The translations under genes were made by a program, and so were the position numbers. A stretch of 64,000 bases of DNA from the NCBI GenBank assembly GCA_039933635.1, contig JBDTNQ010000009.1:5510-69509 (forward strand), in the 5' to 3' direction. The notes beneath the pieces are model-generated. The model made no database searches. It had not been told where the DNA came from and saw only the letters and a list, made by a program, of their open reading frames with translations. This DNA comes from JBDTNQ01 sp039933635 (GTDB lineage Bacteria > Acidobacteriota > Vicinamibacteria > Vicinamibacterales > SCN-69-37). Shown piece by piece: positions 8,358-16,792 of this stretch. Every line of letters starts with the position of its first letter. Position 1 is the stretch's first letter.

Positions 8358-9049
8358 GAGGGGGCCGTGACCGGATCCTCGAGCCGGTAGCCAAACTGCT
8401 TGATCGTGGTGACCGCTTCGGCGAGCAGCGGCATCTTCTCGCGCAGGCGCCGCACGTGCACATCCACCGTCCGCGTGCCGCCGGTGTACTGGTAGCCCCA
8501 CACGTCGGTCAGCAGCAGATCACGCGACAACACACGCCCGGGGTGTTCGATCAGATACTGCAGGAGCAGGAATTCCTTCGCCGTGAGCTTGATCTCCGCG
8601 CCGTCCACGCGCACATCGTGTCGTTCGAGATCCATCGTCACCGGGCCGTACCGCAGGATCGACGGCGGTGGTTGAGGCCGTTCGACGCGCCGGAGCAGGG
8701 CGGCCACGCGGGCGGTGACCTCTTTGGGACTGAAGGGCTTCACGACGTAGTCGTCGGCGCCCAGTTCCAGCCCGCGGATGCGGTCCGTTTCTTCGCCTCG
8801 CGCGGTGAGCATGATCACCGGAATGGCGGCCGTGGACGGGTCGTGGCGCAGCGTCTGGCACACGAGCAGGCCATCCATCCCCGGCAACATCAGATCCAGC
8901 AGAATCAGATCGGGCGGCATCGACTTCACGCGACCCATGACGGCATCGCCGGTCATCACGTGATCGACCTCGTGTCCGGCGTTCTTCAGATAGAGCTTCA
9001 GCAGATCCGCGATGTCCGCACTGTCTTCGACGATGAGCACGCGGGCCAT
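8354..9049 (-). CDS. phoB: Response regulator, PhoB-like
   Basis: 231 residues. Receiver domain with acidic pair Glu8/Asp9, phosphoacceptor Asp52 (LILLDLMLPGMDG), switch Thr in VIMLTARGEE and Lys in VVKPFSPKEV. The winged helix ends with TRTVDVHVRRLREKM and IKQFGYRLE. It overlaps the kinase gene by 4 nt, so the two are translationally coupled. The start is 30 bp from the divergent transporter ATG, so little promoter space exists between them. Compared with the orphan regulator at 4080-4781, this one has a cognate kinase. Confidence 0.9.
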   Translation of the reverse strand: MARVLIVEDSADIADLLKLYLKNAGHEVDHVMTGDAVMGRVKSMPPDLILLDLMLPGMDGLLVCQTLRHDPSTAAIPVIMLTARGEETDRIRGLELGADDYVVKPFSPKEVTARVAALLRRVERPQPPPSILRYGPVTMDLERHDVRVDGAEIKLTAKEFLLLQYLIEHPGRVLSRDLLLTDVWGYQYTGGTRTVDVHVRRLREKMPLLAEAVTTIKQFGYRLEDPVTAPS

Positions 9050-9079
9050 GGGGGGATATTAGCGCTAGAATCATCCCGC

Positions 9080-9757
9080 ATGTCTGTGTTGATGCTGGCG
9101 CTGTCGGCGCTGACGCTCGGATTCGTGCACGGGCTCGGGGCCGATCACCTCATGGCGATTGCCGCGCTGGCCGTGGACACGCGCGCGGACCGCCGGCGCG
9201 GCCGCGTCATGCAGACCGCGGTGGGATTCGCCGTGGGACACACCGTCGTGCTGGCCATCGGCGCGGCGCTCGCGCTGACATTTGGCTGGGTTCTGCCGAC
9301 GGCTTTCGAGTCTGGCGCCGAGCGCCTGGGCGGCGCGATGCTGATCGGGCTTGGCGTCCTTGGTCTCTGGAGCGTCTGGTCCGGCCGGGCGTACAGCCAC
9401 TTGCACCAGGAAATCGGCGGGCCAACGCGCTGGCACTTTCACTTCGGCCGGTCGACCCATCGTCCGCACGCGCATTCAAGCGTGCCGACGCTGATGGGCG
9501 CTGTCTTCGCCGCGAGCAGCCTGCGTGCGCTGATGCTCCTCGAACCCTTTGGCGCGTCCGCCGCCGTGCTGGCGGTGCCCACGCTGCTCGTGCTGATCAT
9601 CCTGTTCGGCCTTGGGATCCTGGCGTCGATGTCGCTGTTCGGCGTGCTGCTGGCGGGCGTGCTCTCGCTGCACGCCGTCGAAACGCTGGGCCGCGTGTCG
9701 GCCGGCGTCATCTCGATCGCGTCCGTGTCGCTGGGCGTGTATTGGATGCTGTTCTAG
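9080..9757 (+). CDS. NicT/HupE-like nickel/cobalt transporter family protein
   Basis: 225 residues with about six hydrophobic segments. Helix 1 carries HGLGADHLMA, matching HX4DH (His17, Asp22, His23), the signature of the NiCoT nickel/cobalt permeases. A histidine-rich cytoplasmic loop follows (HLHQEIGG, WHFHFGRSTHRPHAHSS, about residues 115-145), which suits metal binding. It is shorter than classic NiCoT proteins (about 330 residues), so it may be a reduced relative such as a UreH/HupE-type protein. No hydrogenase or urease gene is in the window. Substrate is not established. Confidence 0.7.
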   Translation: MSVLMLALSALTLGFVHGLGADHLMAIAALAVDTRADRRRGRVMQTAVGFAVGHTVVLAIGAALALTFGWVLPTAFESGAERLGGAMLIGLGVLGLWSVWSGRAYSHLHQEIGGPTRWHFHFGRSTHRPHAHSSVPTLMGAVFAASSLRALMLLEPFGASAAVLAVPTLLVLIILFGLGILASMSLFGVLLAGVLSLHAVETLGRVSAGVISIASVSLGVYWMLF

Positions 9758-9771
9758 CGCGAGCGTGCGGT

Positions 9772-11052
9772 CTAGGCGGCCGAGGTCGTGAGGCTGCTGC
9801 CTTTGCGAAATAACAACAGCGAGCCGGCAATGAGCGCGAGCAGGAGGCCGTTGACGGCCATCACGCCGGGGGCCGAGAACTTGTCGGCGAGCGCGCCCGC
9901 CACCAGACCGCCAATCGGCCCGCCGCCGCGCAACGCGACCATATAGATGCTCACGACGCGACCGCGGAGCGCGTTCGGCACGGTCATCTGCAGCAGCGAG
10001 AAGCTGATTGAAAACAATCCCATGAAGAAGATGCCGCCGAAGAAGAGCAGCACCAGGCTCAGCATCAGCGACGTCGAGAGGGCGAAGGCGGCGATGAGCA
10101 GTCCCAGACAGACCTGCACGGTCAGCAGGATGTGGCCCATGCGGTTGCCGCCGCCGATGAGACCGATGATGAGCGCCCCGACGATCGCGCCGAGGCCCTG
10201 GGCGGCCATCAGCATCGACAGCCGGGTCTGATACGACGGTCCGCCTTTGATCACTTCGCTGGCAAACGCCGGCAGCATGATGAGGATCGGCATCGCGAGA
10301 AATGTGCTGACGGTCACGAGGATCGTGAGCGTCAGAATCAGCCGGTTGTCGCGCACGTAGTGCAGGCCGCTCTTGAGCTCGGCGCCGAGCGGCTTGTGAT
10401 CGGTGGCCATCACATGCGGCGGTAGCGTCAGCATGGCGAGCGCGATGACGACCAGGAAGAACGACACGCCGTTGATGGCGAAACACCACGCCATGCCGAT
10501 CGTCGCGAGAATGGCCGCGCCGGTGCTGGGGCCCAGCACGCGCGAGAGATTGAATTGCGTCGAGTTGAGCGCGATGGCGTTCGGCAGATCTTTCTTGGGG
10601 ACGAGCGACGGAATCATCGCCTGATAGGCCGGGCCTCCAAAGGCCTGGCCGCATCCGGAGACGAACGACAACGCGAACACGTGCCACACCGTGATGTGGT
10701 GCGTCCACAGCAGCAGCGCGAACGAAAACGCGGCGAACGCCTGGACGTACTGCGAGCCCGTGAGCAGGCGCCGGCGATCATGCCGATCCGCAATCACGCC
10801 GCCAATCAGCATGAACAACAGGATGGGCAGCTGGCCCAGGAAGTCATCGAGTCCCAGGTAGAACTTGGATTTGGTGAGGTCGTAGATCAGCAGGTCCTGG
10901 GCGTAGTTCTGCATCCAGGTGCCAATCGTCGAGCCCAGCGCCGCGAACCAGAGGAGCCGGTAGTTGCGGTGTGTCAGGGCACTGGCTATACGGACCCACC
11001 AGGGCTGAGGCTGTTCGGATTCGAGCGGACTGGTAGGGATGGACGTTGACAC
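9772..11052 (-). CDS. MFS transporter (MFS_3/EntS-like exporter)
   Basis: 426 residues and about 12 membrane helices. The N-terminal half shows NYRLLWFAALGSTIGTWMQ and the loop 2-3 motif GGVIADRHDRRRLL. VSGCGQAFGGPAYQAMIPS and LNSTQFNLSRVLGPSTGA are typical of the MFS_3 group related to the enterobactin exporter EntS. Likely a proton-driven exporter of a small molecule; the substrate is unknown. It is divergent from the imuA operon, sharing a 102-bp promoter region with a perfect GAAAGT-N3-ACTTTC palindrome, so it may be co-regulated. Confidence 0.85.
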   Translation of the reverse strand: MSTSIPTSPLESEQPQPWWVRIASALTHRNYRLLWFAALGSTIGTWMQNYAQDLLIYDLTKSKFYLGLDDFLGQLPILLFMLIGGVIADRHDRRRLLTGSQYVQAFAAFSFALLLWTHHITVWHVFALSFVSGCGQAFGGPAYQAMIPSLVPKKDLPNAIALNSTQFNLSRVLGPSTGAAILATIGMAWCFAINGVSFFLVVIALAMLTLPPHVMATDHKPLGAELKSGLHYVRDNRLILTLTILVTVSTFLAMPILIMLPAFASEVIKGGPSYQTRLSMLMAAQGLGAIVGALIIGLIGGGNRMGHILLTVQVCLGLLIAAFALSTSLMLSLVLLFFGGIFFMGLFSISFSLLQMTVPNALRGRVVSIYMVALRGGGPIGGLVAGALADKFSAPGVMAVNGLLLALIAGSLLLFRKGSSLTTSAA

Positions 11053-11073
11053 GGACCGGCCATCTTAGCATTT

Positions 11074-11154
11074 GAAAGTATAACTTTCGCCTCTTGATCG
11101 CCATCGAAAACCGTGCCTATACTTGCGACCCCTGAAGGCGAAAGTTAGGCGAAA
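11074..11154. promoter_or_regulatory. imuA promoter with repeated GCGAAAGTTA operator-like motif
   Basis: A perfect palindrome GAAAGTATAACTTTC lies at 11074-11088; with the two bases after it, it reads GCGAAAGTTA on the minus strand. The same GGCGAAAGTTA occurs on the plus strand at 11137-11147, just before the imuA ATG. Between them are a plausible -35 TTGATC (11094-11099) and -10 TATACT (11118-11123), spaced by 18 bp. imuAB-dnaE2 operons are usually LexA-controlled, so these may be LexA boxes of this lineage. That is inferred, not recognised from a known consensus. Confidence 0.5.
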
Positions 11155-11910
11155 ATGGCATCCTCTGCGGTTCAGCTGCTCGAGACCCTGTTGCAGCACA
11201 AGAAGTTCGCCGGCACGTTGGTGAAATCCCGTGAGACGCCGCGCGTGGTGTCGTCCGGGTTCGACGAACTGGACCAGCGGATCGGCGGCGGATGGCCGAT
11301 GGGCGCGATCTCCGAGATCGTCGGCCCGCGCTCCTCCGGACGCACGCGCGTGCTGCTCTCGGCGCTGATGATGGCCACCCGGCAGGGACAGGTCGTAGCG
11401 CTCGTGGACGCGCTCGATCGGTTCGATCCGCGATCGGCGGCCGACGCGGGACTCGATCTCACGCGAGTGCTCTGGATTCGCGGGGCGCCCGTCACCGTCG
11501 AAACCGCACGTCCCACGGTCATCGATCATGCGATTCGGCAGGCCGTGCGCGCCTGCGATCTGATCATCCGTGCCGGCGGCTTCGCCGTCGTGGGGCTCGA
11601 TCTCTGTGACATTCCTCTGCGCCGGTTACAGGCGTTGCCGGCGGTGACGTGGCTGCGCCTGGCGCACGCGAATGACGGGCGAGACACCGTCGGGCTGCTG
11701 GGCAGCGACGCGCCGATTGGACGGAGCGCACGCGGGGTGTCGGTGCAGATTGCTGCGCAGCCCTGCTGGACCGGCGCCAGCGCGCAGGGACGCCGGTTGT
11801 CCGGATTCACGCCCGCCATCAATCCGCGATGGGCCGGAGCGATGAAGGTGCAACGGCAACGTGCACCGTTCAACGTGGCCCCTGCCGCCGTGGGCGAGGG
11901 AGGCCGCTGA
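11155..11910 (+). CDS. imuA: ImuA, RecA-like mutasome protein
   Basis: 251 residues in the RecA/SulA-like ImuA family. VVSSGFDELDQRIGGGWPMG and EIVGPRSSGRTRVLLSALM match the RecA-type start and P-loop region, but the Walker A lysine (GPESSGKT in RecA) is replaced by Arg in GPRSSGRT, so ATP use may be altered. VALVDALDRFDPRSA and VTWLRLAHAND follow the family pattern. ImuA works with ImuB and DnaE2 in damage-induced error-prone translesion synthesis. It is the first gene of the operon; its stop overlaps the imuB start by one base (TGATG). Confidence 0.85.
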   Translation: MASSAVQLLETLLQHKKFAGTLVKSRETPRVVSSGFDELDQRIGGGWPMGAISEIVGPRSSGRTRVLLSALMMATRQGQVVALVDALDRFDPRSAADAGLDLTRVLWIRGAPVTVETARPTVIDHAIRQAVRACDLIIRAGGFAVVGLDLCDIPLRRLQALPAVTWLRLAHANDGRDTVGLLGSDAPIGRSARGVSVQIAAQPCWTGASAQGRRLSGFTPAINPRWAGAMKVQRQRAPFNVAPAAVGEGGR

Positions 11911-13472
11911 TGGTCTGCTGTCTCTGCGGCGAGGCGTCGGCGTCGCTGACGCCTGGTGATCTGGATGCGGTAGCGCGCGCCTGTTCACCGCGCGTGGCGC
12001 CGCACGGGGCGAATGCCGTGCTGTTCGATGTGGAGGGGTTATCGCGCGTGTGCGGTCCACCACACGTCATCGCGCGTGAGGTGATGGCGCTGGCCACGAC
12101 CGAAGGTCTGGCCGTGCGCGTGGCGATTGCGGGCACGATGACGGCCGCGTGGGTGCTGGCGCACGCGCGCGCGGGCTCGACGGTGGTGCCTGCGGGGGGA
12201 GAGGCCGCAGCGCTGGCGCCGCTGCCTGTGGCCTGGCTGGGAACGGTGCTGGAACTCGATCAGCCACGTGAGGAGCCAGACGAGGCGCAAGGGCCGAGCG
12301 CCAGCGCGTTCAAGCGGGGCCGTCGAGGCGGGAGAAATTTCCGGATGGCGCCGGGGCCGATGGAGTCGGCCCTGGACCTGAAGGTCCAGGGCTCCACGGA
12401 GGGGCAGTCACGACACGCTGCGGAGGGGAAATCACGGCACGCCACGGATCGGACGGCATGGGGCTCGACGGAGTATCGCGACCACTTCACCACGCTGGCG
12501 CGGTGGGGGATTCGGACCTGCGGGGAACTGGCCGCGCTGCCCCGCGCGGATCTGCACGCACGCATGGGGCCGTCTGGCGTGCGGCTCCATCAGGCCGCCT
12601 GTGGCGAAGACATCGTGCCGCTCACGCCCGTGGACGACGCGCGACGATTCGTCGATCGCCTGGAACTCGAGTGGCCCATTGAAGGTCTCGAGCCGTTGTC
12701 GTTCGTGCTGGCTCGCCAGTTCGAACGCCTGTCGGCCACGCTCGAGCGCGCCGATCGCGGGGCGATTGCCATTACGACGCACCTGACGCTCGTGGACAAG
12801 ACGCTGCACACGCGAGAGCTGCAGCTGCCGGCGCCGATGCGGGAGGCGCGCGTGCTGCGCACGCTGGTGCTGCTCGATCTTGAATCGCATCCGCCACCGG
12901 CTGGTATCGACGTGGTGGAACTCGTGCTCGAGGTGGCGCCCGGCCACATCCTGCAGGGATCGTTGCTCGCGCATGCGACACCGTCTCAGGAGGATCTCTC
13001 GACCCTGCTCGCGCGGCTCGGTGCGTTGATGGGCGCCTCGCGCCTGGGCGCGCCCATCGTGCTCGACACGTACGACGCCCGACAGGTGGCGCTCGGGCCG
13101 TTTCGATTGGGGTTTCGGGGTTCCGAGGTTCCGGCGTTCCGGGGTTCTGGTGCTGCCGGTTCTGCACACCCCAGAACCGAACCGCGGAACCTGTGTCCCT
13201 TCGCCTTCCGCCGTTTTCGCCTGCCCATCGCCGTGCGTGTCGCGGCCGAGCATGGGAGCCCGACACGCGTCATTGCCGGCGCGGCTGCGGTGCCCGCCGG
13301 GCGTGTGGTCACCTGTGCCGGTCCCTGGCGAACGTCGGGCGGATGGTGGCATCTCGATCGCACCGATTGGGATCGTGACGAGTGGGATGTGGAACTCGAC
13401 TCGGGTGTGCTCTGTCGGCTTGCGCGACATCGCACGACAGGCGTGTGGGAGATCGAGGGTGTTTTTGATTGA
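11910..13472 (+). CDS. imuB: ImuB, Y-family polymerase-like mutasome adaptor
   Basis: 520 residues, start ATG 11910 (TGATG overlap with imuA). The sequence follows inactive Y-family polymerases: DLDAVARACSPRVAPHG and NAVLFDVEGLSRVCGP at the N-terminus, then a helix-hairpin-helix region (LARWGIRTCGELAALPRADL) and a little-finger region (LERADRGAIAITTHLTL). ImuB bridges the sliding clamp, ImuA and DnaE2. Two stretches look foreign to the family: a low-complexity linker at about 12262-12480 containing a 10-bp hairpin, and a segment at 13105-13192 made of GGTTCC-type repeats. Both stay in frame. Confidence 0.88.
   Translation: MVCCLCGEASASLTPGDLDAVARACSPRVAPHGANAVLFDVEGLSRVCGPPHVIAREVMALATTEGLAVRVAIAGTMTAAWVLAHARAGSTVVPAGGEAAALAPLPVAWLGTVLELDQPREEPDEAQGPSASAFKRGRRGGRNFRMAPGPMESALDLKVQGSTEGQSRHAAEGKSRHATDRTAWGSTEYRDHFTTLARWGIRTCGELAALPRADLHARMGPSGVRLHQAACGEDIVPLTPVDDARRFVDRLELEWPIEGLEPLSFVLARQFERLSATLERADRGAIAITTHLTLVDKTLHTRELQLPAPMREARVLRTLVLLDLESHPPPAGIDVVELVLEVAPGHILQGSLLAHATPSQEDLSTLLARLGALMGASRLGAPIVLDTYDARQVALGPFRLGFRGSEVPAFRGSGAAGSAHPRTEPRNLCPFAFRRFRLPIAVRVAAEHGSPTRVIAGAAAVPAGRVVTCAGPWRTSGGWWHLDRTDWDRDEWDVELDSGVLCRLARHRTTGVWEIEGVFD
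12369..12392. repeat. Short perfect hairpin repeat inside imuB
   Basis: GCCCTGGACC-TGAA-GGTCCAGGGC, a 10-bp perfect stem with a 4-base loop, within the low-complexity linker of imuB. It reads through in frame as ALDLKVQGS. It looks like a short dispersed palindrome that has entered a coding region. Confidence 0.55.
13105..13192. repeat. GGTTCC-type repeat cluster inside imuB
   Basis: A run of degenerate GGTTCCGAGGTTCC-like units followed by inverted copies (CCAGAACCGAACCGCGGAAC). The last 22 nt (13170-13191) recur with a single mismatch at 13481-13502, after the imuB stop. The insertion encodes a Gly/Ser/Pro/Arg-rich segment near ImuB residues 400-428, without breaking the frame. Confidence 0.6.
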
Positions 13473-13480
13473 ACCCAGAG

Positions 13481-13527
13481 CCCAGAACCGAACCTCGGAA
13501 CCCCGGCACCTCAGAACCTCGGAACCC
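13481..13527. repeat. CCAGAACC/CCTCGGAACC repeats between imuB and dnaE2
   Basis: The 61-bp gap between imuB and dnaE2 is almost entirely made of units such as CAGAACCTCGGAACCC. Its first 22 nt match 13170-13191 inside imuB with one mismatch (spacing 311 nt). It occupies the position where the dnaE2 ribosome-binding site would be expected, and no good Shine-Dalgarno sequence is visible. Confidence 0.6.
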
Positions 13528-13533
13528 ATCCCT

Positions 13534-16500
13534 GTGTATTTCGAACTGCACACGTCATCGGCGTTTTCCTTTCTCGACGGCGCATCGATGCCGGCGACGC
13601 TCATCGAGCGGGCCGCGGATCTGGGCTATCCCACGCTGGCGCTGCTCGACCGCGACGGCCTCTACGGCGCGCCGCAGTTCTATCGCGCCGCGAAAGCCGC
13701 GGGCATCAAGGCGATCGTCGGCGCGGAACTGACGATGGGGGCACCGGCTTCGGAGAAGACGTCGAACGAACGTCGAACGTCGACGGTGTCCTGGACTCTG
13801 CCCGTACTCGTGTCCAGTGCCGAAGGCTACCGCAATCTCTGTCGTGTCATCACGCGGGGCAAGCTGCGTGCGGCCAAAGGGGAGGCGGCGTATGCGCTGA
13901 CGGATTTCGATGGCCACGCGGCGGGCCTCATCGCGCTCATCGGACGAGAAGCGCTGAATGCGCAGCGGCATGGGGTCGGCGGCCTGGTCGACCAGCTCGT
14001 GGGTGTGTTCGGGCGCGGCCACGTGTGGATCGAAATTCAGCGTCATCTGGAGTGTGGGGACCAGGGAGCCCTGCATGCCTTGCTCGAGTTGGGGGTGGCG
14101 TTCCGGGTGCCGGTGATGGCGTCGAACGGCGTCCGGTTCGCGACGCCCGAGATGCGTCCGCTCTACGACGTGCTGACGAGCATCCGGCATAAGACCACGC
14201 TCGCGCGCGCGGGCCGGCGGCTCGCCGCCAACGCGGAGCGGTATCTCAAGCCGCCCGAGACGATGGCGCGGATGTTCTCGGATCTGCCGCAGGCGCTGGC
14301 CGGCACCGAAGCACTGGCCGAACGCCTGGAGTTCACGCTCGCGGATCTCGGGTACCGATTTCCCGAGTATCCGGTGCCGAGCGGCGAAACGCAGACGTCG
14401 TTCCTGCGGCGGCTGACGCAGGTCGGCGCGCGGGATCGCTACCGGCCGTATCACGATCGCGCCCGGGCGCAGATCGCCCGCGAACTCGATCTCATCGAGA
14501 AACTCGATCTCGCCGGCTACTTTCTCATCGTCTGGGATCTCGTCAACTTCTGCCGGCAGCAGCGCATTCTCGTGCAGGGCCGGGGATCGGCCGCCAACAG
14601 CGCCGTGTGTTACGCGCTCGGCATCACGGCCGTCGATCCGGTGGGGATGGAGCTGCTGTTCGAGCGCTTTCTCTCGGAGGAGCGCGGCGAGTGGCCGGAC
14701 ATCGATCTGGATCTGCCGAGTGGCGATCGGCGCGAGCGTGTGATTCAGCACGTGTACGAGCGCTACGGCACGTTCGGCGCCGCGATGACGGCCAATGTCA
14801 TCACGTACCGCGGCCGCAGCGCCGCGCGCGAAGTCGGCAAGGTGCTCGGCATCGAGCCGGACGAGATCGATCGGCTGGCGCGGCTCATGAGCCAGTTCGA
14901 GTTCGTCGATCCGGACGAAACGTTTGCGCGCCACCTGCGCGAGTCGGGGATGAATCCCGACGATGGGCGGTTTCAGCAGTTCGGCAAACTGTGGCGGGAG
15001 GTCCAGGATCTGCCACGGCACCTGGGCCAGCACTCCGGGGGCATGGTGTTGTGTCAGGGCCGGCTCGACGAGATTGTTCCGCTCGAAAACGCCTCCATGC
15101 CCGGGCGCGTCGTCGTTCAGTGGGACAAGGACGATTGCGCCGATCTCGGGTTGATCAAGGTCGATCTGCTCGGCCTCGGCATGATGGCCGCGCTCGAGGA
15201 CGCGATTGCGATCGTCAATCGCGACGCCGTTCGTCCTTCGGCGAACTCAGGACGTCCCGAGCGTGTCGAGGGGCAGAGGCCGAAAGTGGATCTCGCCCAT
15301 CTCCCACCCGACGATCCGGAGGTCTATCGCATGCTGCAGCGCGCGGACACCATCGGGGTGTTCCAGGTGGAATCGCGCGCGCAGATGGCGACGTTACCGC
15401 GGCTGCGGCCGGAGCACTTCTACGATCTCGTGGTCGAGGTCGCGATCATTCGTCCTGGCCCCATCGTCGGCAACATGGTGCATCCGTTTCTGGCGCGCCG
15501 GCGTGGAGAGCAGGCGGTCACGTATGCGCATCCGCTGCTGGAACCCGTATTGAAGCGCACGCTAGGGGTGCCGCTGTTTCAGGAGCAGTTGCTGCGGATG
15601 GCGATGGTCGTCGCCGGGTTTTCAGGCGGCGAGGCGGAGGAACTGCGTCGGGCGATGGGATTCAAGCGATCCGTCAAGCGGATGCAGCAGATCGAGACGC
15701 GATTGCGCGAAGGCATGGCGCAGAACGGCATTGTCGGCGACGCCGCGGATCAGATCGTGCTGTCGATTACGTCCTTCGCGTTGTACGGGTTCCCTGAATC
15801 GCATGCCGCCAGCTTCGCGTTGATCGTCTACGCGAGCGCGTATCTCAAAGTGCACTATCCGGCCGCGTTCTACACGGCGCTCCTCAACAACCAGCCGATG
15901 GGGTTCTATCACCCGGCCACGCTCGTGAAGGACGCGCAACGTCGCGGTGTCCGTTTCGCGCCGGTGGATGTGCAGACGTCGGACTGGAACTGTCGGGTGG
16001 ATCTGGACGGCACGATTCGGATGGGGCTGCGCTACGTGAAGGGGCTCAGAGATGACGCCGGGAAGAAGATGGAAAACGCGAAACGTGAAGACCAGAAGTC
16101 CACGGCGCGCCTGACACGATTCCAGTCCATCGATCAGCTGGTCGCCGACATAGGACTTCGCCAGGATGAAGTTCGCGTCCTTGCCGAGGTCGGGGCCCTC
16201 GCCTCGTTCGGCGGGGACCGCCGAACGGCGCTCTGGCAGGCTGAGCAGGCGGGCCGGCCGGCGGGACCGCTGTTGAACGAGGATGCGGGAACGTCCTCGC
16301 CTTTGACGCCGATGACGATCGTGGAGCGCGTGCAGGCGGACTACGACGGCACGGGCCTGACGATTGGGCCGCATCCGATGGCGCTTGTCCGCGCGTCGCT
16401 GGCGCCGCGCGGCATTGCGCGGGCTCTCGACCTCAAACGCGGGCGCGCCGGCCGGCGCGTCCGCGTGGCGGGCGCGGTGATCACGCGTCAGCGGCCCGGC

Positions 16501-16728
16501 ACGGCGAAAGGGTTCGTCTTCCTGTCCCTGGAAGACGAAACCGGCATCGCCAACATCATCATCACGCCCGATATTTTCGCCGCGAACAAACGGGTCATCG
16601 TGGACGAACCGTATCTGCTCGTCGAAGGTATCCTGCAGGATCAGAGCGGATCGATTTCCGTGAAGGCAGAGCGGGTCAGTGGTCTGAAGGACGCCGGGCC
16701 TGAAGTCGAGTCGCATGATTTTCACTAG
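13534..16728 (+). CDS. dnaE2: Error-prone DNA polymerase DnaE2
   Basis: 1064 residues from GTG 13534 (VYFELHTSSAFSFLDGAS), the normal N-terminus of the PHP domain; a TTG at 13465 would add 23 repeat-derived residues. In order: PHP domain, polymerase III alpha catalytic core with QGRGSAANSAVCYALG and WPDIDLDLPSGDRRE (catalytic Asp pair), QHSGGMVLC, TIGVFQVESRAQMATLPRL, helix-hairpin-helix, and a C-terminal OB fold (RVRVAGAVITRQRPGTAKG). It performs mutagenic translesion synthesis. Three short extra segments, at 13758-13790, 15229-15278 (PSANSGRPERVEG) and 16069-16101, look like in-frame repeat insertions. Confidence 0.95.
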   Translation: MYFELHTSSAFSFLDGASMPATLIERAADLGYPTLALLDRDGLYGAPQFYRAAKAAGIKAIVGAELTMGAPASEKTSNERRTSTVSWTLPVLVSSAEGYRNLCRVITRGKLRAAKGEAAYALTDFDGHAAGLIALIGREALNAQRHGVGGLVDQLVGVFGRGHVWIEIQRHLECGDQGALHALLELGVAFRVPVMASNGVRFATPEMRPLYDVLTSIRHKTTLARAGRRLAANAERYLKPPETMARMFSDLPQALAGTEALAERLEFTLADLGYRFPEYPVPSGETQTSFLRRLTQVGARDRYRPYHDRARAQIARELDLIEKLDLAGYFLIVWDLVNFCRQQRILVQGRGSAANSAVCYALGITAVDPVGMELLFERFLSEERGEWPDIDLDLPSGDRRERVIQHVYERYGTFGAAMTANVITYRGRSAAREVGKVLGIEPDEIDRLARLMSQFEFVDPDETFARHLRESGMNPDDGRFQQFGKLWREVQDLPRHLGQHSGGMVLCQGRLDEIVPLENASMPGRVVVQWDKDDCADLGLIKVDLLGLGMMAALEDAIAIVNRDAVRPSANSGRPERVEGQRPKVDLAHLPPDDPEVYRMLQRADTIGVFQVESRAQMATLPRLRPEHFYDLVVEVAIIRPGPIVGNMVHPFLARRRGEQAVTYAHPLLEPVLKRTLGVPLFQEQLLRMAMVVAGFSGGEAEELRRAMGFKRSVKRMQQIETRLREGMAQNGIVGDAADQIVLSITSFALYGFPESHAASFALIVYASAYLKVHYPAAFYTALLNNQPMGFYHPATLVKDAQRRGVRFAPVDVQTSDWNCRVDLDGTIRMGLRYVKGLRDDAGKKMENAKREDQKSTARLTRFQSIDQLVADIGLRQDEVRVLAEVGALASFGGDRRTALWQAEQAGRPAGPLLNEDAGTSSPLTPMTIVERVQADYDGTGLTIGPHPMALVRASLAPRGIARALDLKRGRAGRRVRVAGAVITRQRPGTAKGFVFLSLEDETGIANIIITPDIFAANKRVIVDEPYLLVEGILQDQSGSISVKAERVSGLKDAGPEVESHDFH
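15229..15278. repeat. Dispersed-repeat insertion in dnaE2
   Basis: The stretch encodes RPSANSGRPERVEGQRP between EDAIAIVNRDAV and KVDLAHLPPDDPEV. In the family these blocks are usually joined by a short linker. The DNA (TTCGGCGAACTCAGGACG followed by TCCCGAGCGTGTCGAGG) has the look of the widely dispersed CTTCG...CTCAGG / GTCGAGG intergenic repeats, here carried in frame. Confidence 0.5.
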
Positions 16729-16792
16729 CGTCCCGTCCTTCGCCACGACAACATCAACTCGACGGCCTTGGGTTCTCACGTAAGGCTGGGCT

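Noticed and set aside
13105..13527. Repeat cluster around the imuB end as a CRISPR-like array
   Set aside because: The units are short, degenerate, partly inverted and partly coding, with no unique spacers and no cas genes.
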